The notes: generated from the sequence alone by a model not told the origin. Positions 1 through 15,000 are shown, numbered from the stretch's first letter. The stretch is DNA of 64,000 nt from Azadirachta indica (GCA_022749755.1 CM040449.1:4049157-4113156); one strand, 5' to 3'. Numbers and translations: made by a program.

Positions 1-369
1 ACTTGGAGTATGCTATGTCTCCAGGAATTGCAAGGGAAGTTGTGCTTGGTTGACATGGATTTCAATTTGAATCCTGCAGGCAACAACAAGAGAATAGACA
101 TTTGGTTTCTACTTTCTGATGCTGGTAACAAAATTCATAAATGGGTTCAAGAAAATATTTTTCATCCATCCGAGCCTCTCCACGCCATGCGTCCTGTGGC
201 GATTGACGGCAGAGAGATTTTGTTGCATGGATTTATCAAGGGATTGGGTAATCTGAATTGGTACAATCTTCAGACTAGAAGTTTCCGACAAGCTGAATTC
301 AAAGGGATCTTTTCACCGTATTTTCACATCAGTGATTACGTAGAAAGCCTCGTTCCCTTGAGCGGTTGA
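1..369 (+). CDS. F-box associated (FBA) domain protein, C-terminal part
   Basis: This is the 3' end of a gene whose start lies before the window; the frame is open from base 1 and stops at 367-369. The visible ~122 residues match the end of a plant F-box-associated domain: a strand pattern around GKLCLVDMDF, then IDIWFLL, a W-V-Q-E-N-I stretch, the GREILLHGF strand, an aromatic-rich N-W-Y-N-L-Q-T-R step and the closing Y-V-E-S-L. In this family an N-terminal F-box binds SKP1 in an SCF ubiquitin ligase and the FBA region binds substrates. The F-box itself is outside the window, so the identity of the full protein is inferred from this domain only. The first ATG at 10 is probably internal. Confidence 0.75.
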   Translation, partial: TWSMLCLQELQGKLCLVDMDFNLNPAGNNKRIDIWFLLSDAGNKIHKWVQENIFHPSEPLHAMRPVAIDGREILLHGFIKGLGNLNWYNLQTRSFRQAEFKGIFSPYFHISDYVESLVPLSG

Positions 370-1066
370 ATTGATCAACGACACAGTACTGCTGTTAGAT
401 GTCTCCATGGTACCTCCATCATCCATTTATTAAGTAAAATAATTTTTTACCTATTTCATTAATTTAGTGTATTTTTTCTTTTATTTTTTCATTAATTACG
501 AGCTTGAATTCTCTGCGTCTGCGAGGTAATTTAAATGGTAATATAAGTTTCTAAGAAGTAGAGCCAAAATTATAAAATAGAAATTTCCTCTTTAACTATA
601 CCTACCAGATCCAGATGTTCAATCTAACTTCATGAATCCATGAAGCAAACAAAACAATCAGATTAAAAAATAGATTTTAGTCTAATTATTCACTAATCGT
701 TACGTAAACATATATTTAAGATTTAAAATATATATGTAAAAAACAATAATTTACATTTGAAAATCGCAGGTTTATGGAACATGAGTTTACGTGTTTAAGG
801 AGGACTGAATAACAGTCAATTCAATAATATTATATTTATAACGTTACGATACGAATAATCAATTTAATAACATTATATTTATTAAGTTATGATATTAATT
901 TGATATAAACAATAAACCGTTACTTCATTTATGATTTATTGCATCAATTGAAATATAACATTTATATAATAACTTTTTGTGTAGCATTACTTTAATTAAT
1001 TTCTGATTTCTTAATAATTGATACAAATTTAAAAGGCAAATGCAAATTTAAAAGTCTTAATTTTTC

Positions 1067-1100
<34 letters not shown>

Positions 1101-1400
1101 CAGTCATCATATATAGATTGTACTTTTAAAAATTTCAAATAATAATAACCTAGATATGTTGTTTATTGTCAAAATTTTGTTACAAACTATTTTAGAATAT
1201 ATGATAATTTCATAGACACATATAGATAACTCAAATAAAATATCTATGTTTAATTAAATTCTTACTTTAATCTAAATTTGGGGGTTTTTTTTGAACTAAA
1301 AAAAATTAATCACAAATTATAGGCCCAAAGTAAAAAATTTTAAATCCCGAAAGCTATTAATAATTTTGCCCCAATGGCATTTTAATTTCTAGTGTGGGGG
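370..1400. other. AT-rich intergenic DNA with (AT)n tract
   Basis: No gene is supported between the F-box stop and the DFR promoter. The stretch is AT-rich and contains an uninterrupted AT microsatellite at about 1071-1099. The first ~150 bases are probably the 3' UTR of the F-box gene. Confidence 0.6.
1071..1099. repeat. (AT)n microsatellite upstream of DFR
   Basis: About 14 uninterrupted AT units in the distal DFR upstream region. Confidence 0.9.
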
Positions 1401-1513
1401 CAGACGTCAACCACCACGCACGTGCAAGGGCTGGTAGTTAATCACGTGGGCGAGAGTGGGTGTTGAGCTAAAAACTGAGTGTGTTAGATGAACTACGACA
1501 TCTAATATATAAA
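1401..1513 (+). promoter_or_regulatory. Proximal promoter of the DFR gene: two G-boxes, MYB-like core, TATA box
   Basis: Two perfect CACGTG palindromes lie at 1419-1424 and 1443-1448. Between them is GGTAGTTA (1433-1440), a MYB-like core, and an ACGT/TGAC-type motif sits at 1404-1410. TATATAAA is at 1506-1513, about 120 bases before the ATG. Paired bHLH (G-box) and R2R3-MYB sites are the known architecture for control of late anthocyanin and proanthocyanidin genes by MYB-bHLH-WD40 complexes. The motifs are seen directly; the regulators are inferred. Confidence 0.55.
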
Positions 1514-1632
1514 CAAGTTCACCGCAGGAAGTAATTCCACCAAAGTTTCTCAAAGAGTTTCCACCTTCTTGCAGTCTTGCTTTAATTACAACTTTAAAGG
1601 ATATTAATTTTTGTATCGTTAATTAATTCATC

Positions 1633-3330
1633 ATGGGCTCAGCGTCTGAGATTGTGTGCGTCACTGGTGCATCTGGGTTCATCGGTTCGTGGCTCGTTAT
1701 GAGACTGCTCGAGCGCGGTTACTCTGTTCGAGCCACTGTGCGCGATCCTGGTCTGGTTTCTTTTTCACCATTTTAGTTAATTTTCCTGTTGCAGTGGAGT
1801 CTTGTTTAATTGTTTAACTTTTCTTTCTATACGTTGGGCAGATAACGTGAAGAAAGTGAAGCATTTGTTGGAGTTGCCCAAGGCCAAGACGCACCTGAGT
1901 TTGTATAAAGCTGATTTAGCTGACGAGGGAAGCTTCAATGCAGCTATTCAAGGTTGCAGTGGAGTTTTCCATGTCGCCACACCTATGGATTTTGAGTCCA
2001 AGGATCCTGAGGTATCTTTAGTTTCTTCACATTAAACTGTGAAAGTCAACTAGCTACAGTGTTAATAAACAGTTGCAATAATGATTAATATTTAAAAATG
2101 ATTACAATACAGCAAAAATGCAAGTGGGGCTACTTCGGAATTTCTAGTCCTTCGCTTACTTTCTGGGATAGAAGGACATAGGCCTCATATATATCTATAT
2201 ATGTATATAAACTTTTAGACGTAACCGATCGTTTCCAAAGGTTTGAAGGATTAGGAATGTGAAATTGATGATTTGTGCTTTGACAGAATGAAGTGATAAA
2301 GCCAACCATAAACGGGGTACTGAGCATAATGAAAGCATGCAGAGATGCTAAAACTGTCAGGAGGCTGGTATTCACATCATCTGCAGGAACTGTGGATGTT
2401 GAAGAGCATAGAAAGCCAGTTTATGATGAAAGTTGCTGGAGTGATTTGGAATTTGTGCAAGCCGTAAAAATGACTGGTTGGGTAAGTACTCAGCTATCGT
2501 AATTTCTTTAGTTTCCAGTGAAGGAACATACTTCAATTCAACGTACCCTGTTTAAGCTCTGCTTTTTTGTTTATTGTGATCAGATGTATTTTGTCTCCAA
2601 GACTCTGGCAGAGAAAGCTGCCTGGAAGTTCGCTGAAGAGAATAACATTGATTTCATCAGCATCATTCCAACTCTTGTAGTTGGCCCATTTCTTATGCCA
2701 TCAATGCCTCCCAGTCTGATAACTGCACTTTCGCCCATCACTCGTTCGTAACTTTTCAATTTTGTAGTTCTTTTTTGGCTCTCTAGCGCTTCTGTCTTCG
2801 ACTTCATGTCTCTCAGTATCAGCAAATAATTAATCTAAGAATTTACTTGATTTTTAAGTACAGGAAATGAAGATCATTATCAAATTATAAAGCAAGGGCA
2901 GTTTGTGCATTTAGATGATCTATGCAATGCGCATATATATTTGTATGAGCATCCTGAAGCGAATGGGCGATACATCTGTTCTTCACACGCAGCCACCATT
3001 CTTGAAGTTGCCAAACTGCTGAGGGAAAAGTATCCAGAGTTTAACGTTCCCACTGAGTAATTTAAGACATAATATTTCAGAAAATTAATTTGTTGCCTTT
3101 TTATTATTTTATATATATTTGATTAATCATTGTTGCTAACTAGGTTTAAAGGCGTGGATGAAAACATCAAAAATGTCCTATTCTCTTCGAAAAAGCTGAC
3201 AGACTTGGGATTTGAATTCAAGTACAGCTTGGAGGACATGTTCATTGGAGCTGTGGATACTTGCCGAGTCAAGGGATTGCTTTCTGTTTCTACCGAAAAT
3301 CCTGTCAGCAGGACTGATGGGAATGTTTAA
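1633..3330 (+). CDS. DFR: Dihydroflavonol 4-reductase (DFR)
   Basis: DFR uses NADPH to reduce dihydroflavonols to leucoanthocyanidins in the cytosol, the step leading to anthocyanins and condensed tannins. Exons are 1633-1750, 1842-2011, 2287-2481, 2584-2743, 2864-3056 and 3144-3330. They join to 1023 nt (340 residues), with the usual six exons of the family. The protein shows the Rossmann motif [11 protein letters not shown] near residues 10-20, the catalytic serine in TSSAG (residues 126-130), and the Tyr163/Lys167 pair of the YxxxK motif (MYFVSK), all at the positions known for grape DFR. The substrate-specificity residue at about 133 is Asp (TVDVEEH) instead of the common Asn. It lies upstream of and parallel to OTC. 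The C-terminus is somewhat short but within family range. A cinnamoyl-CoA reductase or anthocyanidin reductase is less likely because the specificity loop is DFR-like. Confidence 0.93.
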
Positions 3331-4372
3331 AACTATTTGTATCAGTCTCTTTTATTTTGCGTTGAACCAATTTAAACGAAGTTTTATCTTTTGATTGGGT
3401 GATTTCAGCATACTGTTTTAATCCTATCTTGTACTGTTCCTGGAAATAAAAGTGATCTTCGTCGCCAGGCCTTTTGTTACCGTTTACACAAATGGCTATG
3501 AAACCAAGAGACTGCAAATAATTTGAACCTCAATGACAGACGTAGCTCAAAAGACCTTGTAATCATTTTAATCATTGGTCGTAACCACAAGATATTATTG
3601 TACCCCATGACGTGGATGCCAAGTGTCTATAAAAAATTGAATAATACCTTGCTATTAATTATATTGAGTTTTTCCTTTTTATAGTCAATCCACTATCACA
3701 TAAGAGGGATGCACAAACTGATTTGCTAGTGTAACCCCAAAAATTAAACAACGAAAAGCAAAAATTCCCGGTACCTAATTTACAGTGATAAAAGTCTTAA
3801 ACAAGATACGATATCATCTTATCCATATATCTTTTTAATAAATGTTTGTTATAGACCAATAATTATTATAATAATAATAATAACGGCTACGATGATGAAC
3901 GAGAATTTAAATTGGCCTAAATTTTTTAATTTGATCAGTTATATATTATTTATTGGATCAGTAATTACTTGAACAAGTAATTTGATATGAAACTGCTCTT
4001 GTTTTAATTAAAAAATAATTATATTTTTTCAATTAAAAAAAAAATTTATATTTTAAATTACTCAGCGCGTCAATCATACCAAAAATTACATTCTCATCAT
4101 CGGTGGTATTTTACGGTACGAACGACAATGCAGTTTCTTAGAACCCAAGTCCAAACGGCCCATGTCTAATCCGACCCGAAGTCCAAAACACCAAGCCAAG
4201 CCGGTATAAAATTAGCTGATTGCTTTTAGTGGTCCCCACGTCGATACCAGGGGCATTTACGTCAACTGAGCCTAATTAAACCCCAAACCTCTTAACTAAA
4301 CCTCCAGCTCAGTCCACCGAAAGCTCTCGCGCTCTCGCTCTCTCTTTCTCAAAGCTGTTCCCACCAACAACA
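3331..4372. other. Intergenic region between DFR and OTC genes
   Basis: The first ~250 bases are probably the DFR 3' UTR. An AT-rich stretch follows, with short (TAA)n runs near 3869-3883. The last ~50 bases are a pyrimidine-rich CTCTCGCTCTCTC-type leader (about 4322-4352) just before the OTC ATG. No additional gene was seen. Confidence 0.5.
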
Positions 4373-7026
<2,654 letters not shown>

Positions 7027-7547
7027 TTATGTCAAGTCCTTTAATGTTAATGAGTAGAGGCCATACCATGAAAGCATCGAGATTTACAATTCCTTGTTTC
7101 AGTTAAAACGGGTGTAAAAAATTCTTGTGGGTTGAGTCTGTAGTAATTTGCTGTCTGTTTTCTTCAACCAGTTTACGATCGCAGGGATTTTGATTCGAGT
7201 TATATCATGATATATTATTGGCCTTGGACTTTAAGCTCCAGATTTTATCAGTCTTGAAGCAGCTGGACAGTTCTCTGGTTGCAAGTGTATTTTCGGGCAA
7301 ATAAACTCTAGGTAGGTACGATTTGCATGGAATCAGGAGAATATTAGAGGAATGGCTAAAGCTTGTTTCCTACTTGTGATCAAAATAACTTACAAATTTC
7401 TTTGACCTCATGGAATAATATGTTAAAAGGAAAATTGTCTAGCTGAAACGACCTGAAAAGAATGGTGGATGCTTTGTTTCCTACTTATAATTACATTATA
7501 CAATTACAAATTATGTACCAGAAAATGCTTTGCAGTTGGACAATTAT
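7027..7547. other. Convergent 3' regions of OTC (+) and auxilin-like gene (-)
   Basis: This gap separates two convergent stop codons and presumably holds both 3' UTRs. I see no gene or strong repeat in it. Confidence 0.5.
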
Positions 7548-10500
7548 CTACCGCTCCTCAGAATTGAATTTGTTCCAAGCCTCCTGTAGACAACATAATA
7601 CAAAGATTAGGCGGCAGAAAAACAGTACTCATACTGGAATAATAAATAGATCATGGAATCATGAGAAGGGGGTTCGTTGACAGAGGCCTAAGTGACAGCC
7701 CAATATAAGATACATGGCCCACTGTTGTAAAAGCCTATAGCCGTATCGTGTAATATTTGCCACATTCGCAAACAAAATCATAAGGTCCCGGGGCTCCTGG
7801 TAACTGTTTAATTTGTTTTTCTTTCTGTCAAGAATCACACATTTCAGTCATGAATCTCGGCAAATCGCCAACTAGAGCAACTGACAATCAATACGAATAT
7901 GCTAGCATATTATTTCTACGATTAGTTTTCATGAGATTCCTTGTTCCCTTAGAAACCCAACTAAGAGAGCGAGAGAGGGGTTGCATTGCAACACACCTTT
8001 AGAAGATCAAAAACCTTCTCACATGTGTACTTCTGTTGCATACTTGCACCCCGTTGCTGTAACTTGTCAGGATGAACGCAAAGAGTTGCCTTCCTGTAAG
8101 CTTTCTTTACAGCAGCAGTTGCTATAATATCTGTCAGAGGAATTGGCTGCCATCCACTATCAGGCCCAAGGATCTGCAAGCAAAAGACAACCCAGTAAAA
8201 ACCTCACTCAATCTAGAATCCAGATTATCCACATCTTATGCTAAGACTTGATATGAAACGTTAGGATAGAAATCCATGGAGAATATTGCTTGGACGTACA
8301 TATTGGAGCGTTGAAAGCAGTGCCCGCAAGTTTCCAGTCTTCCCACTTGACCACCTTTTGACTTCAGCGTCAAGGACTCCTGCTAATCTCTGTCATTATA
8401 ATTGAGCAAGAGAGTTAGAAAAATATTTCAAGCCCAATAATTAATTGCAAAAATTTCCTCAACATATTTCATTAGATAATCACATTTCTCTCTGCTTGTT
8501 CCCTCCAAGCAAGCTGATCTCGCATGTTCTTCTCTGCAAGAGCTTTTGCCTGAAAGAGGAAAACCATAACCCATGAAACAATCAGCACAAGTCAAAAACT
8601 TCATATCCTTGTATAACAAAACCAATAGACATACCGCACGTTCTGCTATACGTTGGTGACTCTCCAATCTAGCTTTGAGCCTTTCAGCCGATTCACCATT
8701 AACTCCATCAGATTTTACGGTAGAATGAGGAACTACATAAAGCACCAAAAACATTCCAATTAAGAAATGCAGTCTAAAACTCCTTCATAAAACAACAACG
8801 ATATTAAATGCAATAGTGAACTCTTCACGGTATTGCATACCATCCCGACTGGAAGAATTAGAATATCCAGAACTTTGGCTAGAACCTGAACCCTTATACT
8901 GTGAATCCTGCAGGAGATTTCATGAATTGGTTAATTTGCAATACCACTAAACATGGGAAGAGTGATGGGTAACAAAAGGTGGGAAAGCTCACATTGGAAG
9001 CAGAGCTGTGTCTTATTCCATTTTCTCTGGAAGAACTAGAGGATTTTACAGCCTGATTTCTTGCCTGTGATGCAGCTTTCTTGGACATTGCTTTTTCTAG
9101 GGCACGCTCCCTGGCCTCTGCAGTTGCTCTCTCCACAGCAGCACGCTCGGCTTTAAGTCTGGCTTCCATGGAAGTCTTGTCTGCAGCTAACTTGTCATTC
9201 ACCTCAGCAGCAGCCCTCCCTAATGTTTCTTGGGCATCAGCCATAGCCCTTCGACGTGCTTCCACATTTGCCATAGCTATCCTTTCTGCTCTTTCTCGGG
9301 CTTCAGTAAAGGCTCTTTCACGTGCTTCACGGATTGCTCGTTCAACAGCTATCCTCTCCTTTTCTCTTTCCCTTTCCTTCTCTTTTACTTCATCTAATTT
9401 GCTTTCACATCCCTTCTGTCGCTCTACTTCTTTCGGTATAGTACCTTCAGCTTCCATCCCTAGTGTTTTCAGGGTTTCCAAATGATTATCCTTCCTGTGT
9501 TCTGTGCTTTGGCTTGTTTCCCTGGATTCCCCTTTCCCTTGATACATACTAGGCACTTGAGTTGCATCCACATTCTCCCCATTGTCAATCCCCCTATCCT
9601 CATGGGACCGTTCAGAATTAGTCTCATCTTCGCCCTGTTTCATTGCAGCCTCAACCTCCTGAACATCCTCAAAGTTTTCTTCTGATTCAGAAGTCAATTC
9701 TTCAACAAAATTTGCTGCATCATTGAATGTACTTGGTTCCTTCTCATATTGGTCACTCGACTTTTTCCATACATCCATGTCAGAAACTCCTATATTTAAC
9801 CCCTTATGTTCTGAAGCCTGGGCCTTAGTTGTATCTTCCACTTGTTTCTGAATCTCACTGTGTAGTTCAAGAACAACTTGAGCTAAGCCAGCTATTTCAT
9901 CTTCAAGTATCCCTTTTTCTTCCTGGTCATTTGCCAAATCAACTACATTTGACTCTGCTTCCCTCTCTTTGCATTCAGATGAAGCTTGAGATACTTCCAC
10001 AAGCCCCTCATTCTCTTCATAAGTGGGAACCTCCAGATATTCATCATTTTCATGATGTACAAAGGCCACTGGAGTCTCATTAAGACTGTCAGTTTTATCC
10101 TCCATACATATATCATTAGCTACCTCAGGATTGTTTTTGAAGTGCTCACAAGCCTCTTGAGTCACTTTCATCTTCTCATCTTCTTTTCTCTGATCAATCT
10201 GTCTGTGTACTTTTTCAATTTCCTCCCATTCATGACTCTCTTCTAGTCTCTTGTCATTTTCTTCAGCCTCCATAAGCTTCCCTTCTGCTCCCAAGTCTAC
10301 ATCCTCTTCTAATTTCTCTCCACCTTGTTCTCTGTCATGGAAACCATTAATTGTCACCCCAACATTTTCCTGCTCTTCAGCTTTATCAGATGCATTCTCA
10401 GCATCTTCTCTACCATGGACATCTTCTAATCCTTCTTCATTTTCTTCCGACCTGCAAGATTCTTTTTGTTGGTCCTCAAATTCTACCTTCTCATAAGTTG

Positions 10501-12858
10501 CTTCATCTCTTTTCCCATTTTCTTCAGGATCAAAATTCTCTTCTAGTGTGAACTCATTTTCTTCTGTATCAGGAAACTCTTCAGACCTAGTATCACTTTC
10601 TTTTTCCTCGAGTACCTCTTTTTCTTTATTCTCATTTTCCGACCACATCCGCTCCTCTTTTAGTATCTTAATCTTTGTACGTTCATTGCCCCTTGGTTGC
10701 AGTACCAGGTTACCACCAGTCAAATCCCACAGCCTTCTCTGTTTCTTTTCACGAGCTTCTACCTTGTGGGATGTGTCAAATGTCACTTCTTTCTCTTCCT
10801 GCGACCCAGAAACGCTCGTTTTCTTTCCATATTCGTCTTGATCATCAACCCCTTGATCTGACTGCAGCTCATACACATCCTCTTTTAACTGACAAGCTGT
10901 TTGTGCTGCATTGCACTTCCTTTCAGCCACCTCCTGTTTGTGACCCTCTTCAAAAACTTGCAGCTTCTTGCCATTTTCTTCCGGGTTCTCAAATATTTTC
11001 ATAGTAAAATATCTCTCTTTCAGTTCAAAATCATTTACTGCTTGCACCAATTTCGTCAAGATGCCTCCCCATTTTTCTGCTTCCAGATCATTCATTTCTT
11101 CTCGCCTACGATCCATTAGTGTTGCATTGTTTTTGTCCCCATGTGTTCCACCTGAAGCTTCTTCGGTGAAAAGCATGTCATCCCTTTCTCTGAAGTCTGG
11201 GGCCGCTTGGCCTGCTTTCATTGCATTTGGCTTTTCTGGCCTGGCAAAAACTTGCATTAGAGCATCACCTTTTCTGCATTTCAGCCACTCCTCCTCTCTG
11301 AATTTGTATGTTGGATCAGTAATTTTACCTTCTCTTCTCTTCTGAACCTTTGGGCCATCATCAAATCCCAGTTTGACATGATTTTGAAGACCATCCTTTT
11401 TCCTTCCCATTATTTCTTTTGCTATTTTTATTTTAGCTTGAGCCTCCTCTATTGCCTTTTTCACAGCAGCCGCAGAGGCAGCGGCAACTGAATTTGTGTC
11501 AACTTCCTCGTCAAAATAAGGTGGTGAACAAACGCCAGGAGCTTCTTCAGTAGAATTCCTATTGGAAACCCCAACCCTCGAACCCATTGATGTCTTAGAA
11601 TCACCCTTATTATTACCTAAGCTGCCAGACTGACTAGAAGTTGGTGGCACTATTGAAGGATGAGCCTTATGGCCATTTTCAAATGCATCAAAAAACATAT
11701 CATTAGAATTGGATCTACTGTGACTGAATTTATTTTGAAATTTAACACCATCCATCGAAGCTTGTTTGCCAGCGCCACCAGGTGAGTCAATTGATGAAAC
11801 TTTCCTGCTACGTTTCCCATCCATGATCTCCCCATTGAAATTAGTATTAATATGAATCCCATTTAACACTGACGATAATGACTTATCACCTTCAGTAGAC
11901 CTTGACGGAGCAAATTCATCAATTAAACAAGTATAGCCCGGTACAGCATGGAGCTGAGTTACGTGTGTTGTCCCATTTGTCCCATTTCTTCTCTCTTGGT
12001 TGGCTTTATGATAAGACATTTTGAACTGATTCACACCATCAAATGATTGACAAGAGTCTTCATGTGATAAACCTTGATTTTCCACTGAAGAGTTCGAAGG
12101 ACGCGATCCGGGGCCTGGCTCAGCCGGAATCCTATAAAACATCAAAATTTAAGAGATGACACGTCAATTTACAAGTCCTTGTAACTATAAATATTGCCTT
12201 ATCGGCTTATGAGCAAGCAGTTTCCTTACCTACTCCCTTTTCACTACCCAAACATTGAGTTCTTTACAAGTTTTCAAGTCAAAATACATGCCCCACGAAG
12301 CACAGCACGGTTTCAAGTTCTCATTTTTATGAAATTAAAAAAAAAAAAAGCAATATTTCTCCATTGTTTTCACTTTTAGGAACCATTTTCATTTTTTCTC
12401 CAACTCAAAAACTCATTTTCAGATCAGTGAACGCCTGCAGGGAAAATGACATAAATATTTCCAACAACCAAACACGCCCTTAGACAATTAAGGAAATTAA
12501 AGTTACTAACTTACCGAGTCTCTTTAATGCAAGTGTCTCTTTTCTTCGATTTAACTGAAATCTCCTCGTGCGTAAGCGCAAAATCAAACCCTCCAAAACC
12601 ACCAAAAATGTTTGAGTAATCAAGTTTCGAGCTGTTAACGTCAACAGAAACCTTTCTTTCATTCAGCTCAGGAACATCAAGAACCGGAATCGAAGAACTA
12701 GTAGCGCCACCGAATATCTCACCGAAGTCTTCTTCCATACGAGAGCCAACCTTCATTGGACCGCTAAAAACGCCATCGTATATATTCGTTCCGCTGAAAC
12801 TACGGCCATTCATGAGTTTCTTAGAGAAAGGAGCAGAAGAAACTTTCTGGTACTCCAT
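7548..12858 (-). CDS. AUL1: Auxilin-like protein 1 (J-domain, clathrin uncoating)
   Basis: Auxilin-type J proteins recruit Hsc70 to strip clathrin from vesicles. Eight exons in gene order are 12858-12515, 12131-8993, 8907-8841, 8732-8635, 8549-8484, 8389-8300, 8173-7997 and 7583-7548. They sum to 4017 nt (1338 residues), similar to Arabidopsis AUL1. The last exon is only 36 bases and encodes [11 protein letters not shown], the conserved end of plant auxilin J domains. The N-terminal exon carries phenylalanine/glycine motifs ([17 protein letters not shown]) like those that bind coat or adaptor proteins. The 3.1-kb exon 2 is mostly Glu/Lys-rich, low-complexity coiled-coil sequence, ending with Arg/Ala/Glu-rich helices (residues ~1010-1130). 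The J domain is at about 1260-1338, with the HPD motif at 1302-1304 ([11 protein letters not shown]). Many apparent plus-strand frames across exon 2 are antisense to the Glu-rich coding sequence and are not genes. Confidence 0.95.
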
Positions 12859-14272
12859 TTTAGGTTTTTTTTATTCTTTTATTTTGGTTTTAATTTTCTC
12901 AATTTTCTTCTTCCTCTCTTTAAACGTGTTCTTTCGTCTGCAGAGTCTAAATCAGAAGAGGAGAGGAGAAGAAACGAACGAGAAAATAAATGAAAGAGAG
13001 AGAGAGAGATACGAGAAAATGAAGTTAATAAAAATTTAATTTTTTACTAACACTGTTGGTCAGTGTACGGTGCAAGGGGGAATGGAGAATCGGCGATTTT
13101 CTACGTTGACGATGGTGGTAAAAGATCGGCCGATAACTGAGTAGCTGATGAAGAAAGGGTGACCGGCAAAGCCGGTGACAGTGAGATATGAATTTGCCTT
13201 TCACTTTTGTCGAAAAAAATTGGCTTCTCTCTTGTCGTTTACCCGAATGTTTTTTCATGTCCAAGCTGTAACCAATCCTAGATGCCGACATGGCCTGCTC
13301 TCATAGGGCATTGCAGATATTACAGTAAAACATGAAGGATAGTTTAGGAATTAAGAATTGTACTGATTGGTGAGTCAGCATTTTAGAGTTACAGCTGTCG
13401 CTTGGTAAGAGTATTAGTTGCAAGTATGAGGCACACGTGAAGCGTTGAAGGTACTCCTGACCTTTTTTTTTTAAAAAAAACAGAAAAATGGAAATTATAA
13501 CAAATAAATAATAATAAAAAGGAAAAGGAAGTTTCATGCAGGGTATGAGAGGCTATAATTTTTTTTTTATTATTTATTGGAGGTGAATAATAATAATTAT
13601 TAAAACACCATAGATTCTTTGGGACAATTATTTCACATTCCATTCGAAACCGAGTTTGTTCACAATCACATGGGACATAGAAGGAAGGAACTGTGAAGAG
13701 GAATACGGAATCAGGGAAAAATTGGACCCCACCCATGCGTAGACACGCTTAGCTATTGCTATATGGTCCTTATTTTATGCATTTCAAATCATCCCATTTT
13801 CGTATCACTACTCACTCAGAGTCAAGTCAGTACCAATGTACCATCCCTTTACTGTCTCCAGTTGTTGTTAACTTTGAACTTATCATTTCATACAAAAAGA
13901 AAAAATAAAACAAAAAACAAAGGATTGGAGAGGGCCCTGGGCCCTGGGCCTGGGGCTTTCAAATTGTTTTTAGTAAAGTATGAAATTATTAATAGCTTTT
14001 CAGGTCTCGGTATTGGATATTTTTATCTTAATGATTTTTGTTAGCAAAATATTTAGACGAGGGACGCCCAACACAACACAACGTTCTCTTAGGACCCACG
14101 AAATTATAGCAGCTCGTCTTTTAATGTCCTACCTCCTAGGTCACTTTCTTGATAATTATTATTCAGCCAAACAATTTTTAACGTGTGACGGAAAATTGGC
14201 TCGCTGTTTTATCGCTTAATTAATTAATTCGTCTCCCACCCTTCCTCCTTGCTGAACAGCACAAAAATCCTC

Positions 14273-14297
14273 TGCTTGCTTGCTTGCTTGCTTGCTT
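14273..14297. repeat. (TGCT)n microsatellite
   Basis: About six tandem copies of a tetranucleotide, followed by related TTGCT sequence. It is a simple sequence repeat in intergenic DNA. Confidence 0.85.
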
Positions 14298-14637
14298 TCT
14301 TGCTCAGTTTTTGTTTCCTTGCAGCGCCAGCGAGATAGTAAATCAGCCTGGAAGCATATAGGCTTTAATTTAATTGGTTGGGTACATAAACATATAATGG
14401 AACGTGAATCATTCAACTAGATAGCTAGATATATAGCTATCATGTGTACGTTGAATAGCTTTATATTGTGACTGACTGTTGAATCCAAGAAGAGACTAGC
14501 TTTTGTGTGCAAAGCAATAATCAGAGCACTTTTAATCTAACCAGTACTACTGGTGAATCTAATAATAATGCCCTCAAAGAAAATTAATTGAAGATCCAAA
14601 GCATATATAAAAGCAAAGCAGATGGGTAGCTGCTATT

Positions 14638-15000
14638 TCAGCTGTGCTTTTTTCGCATCTTTCTTTTTTCTCCTTTAGGAGGCTCCTTTTTTAACCTAGT
14701 GACTACCAACTCAGCCTGTTCAGCATTAACCGCCCGATGAAGCTTAGCTTTTTGATTTGGGTACGTTAGCCGGCCAGCTAACTTTCTTCCTCTTGTTTTC
14801 TGTATCTGTTGAAATCTTTTCCTGTTAGCCCATTCGGGGGAAAAACAACAGAGACATTGTACCAACCCACCAGATGCGTCCATCTGTAATTGTATCTCAT
14901 CTAATCTCAGCTCATGTGCGGACATTATGAACATTACCTTACTGTTGTTTTGCTTCATAATTAGAGCAACACCAACTCTGTAAATCAAAATTTTCCACAT
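14638..15000 (-). CDS. Unrecognised 120-residue open frame, doubtful gene
   Basis: An ATG-initiated frame of 120 residues in otherwise gene-free DNA. The C-terminal third is very basic (KKEPPKGEKRKMRKKHS), the middle has a CLCCF cluster, and the N-terminus is not a clear signal peptide. I recognise no family. Inside it are possible splice signals (TTTACAG near the start and AAG|GTAATG downstream), so it may be part of a spliced or decayed gene. Base composition is less AT-rich than its flanks, which is the main argument for coding. Confidence 0.2.
   Translation of the reverse strand: MWKILIYRVGVALIMKQNNSKVMFIMSAHELRLDEIQLQMDASGGLVQCLCCFSPEWANRKRFQQIQKTRGRKLAGRLTYPNQKAKLHRAVNAEQAELVVTRLKKEPPKGEKRKMRKKHS

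Noticed and set aside
9081..11345. Several long plus-strand open frames (up to 134 codons)
   Set aside because: They are antisense to the Glu/Lys-rich exon 2 of the auxilin-like gene. Ser/Phe/Leu-rich translations are the expected mirror of GAA/GAG/AAG codons.
13025..13736. Minus-strand frames upstream of the auxilin-like gene
   Set aside because: They lie in the leader and promoter region, with no recognisable domains and poly-A/T-driven composition.
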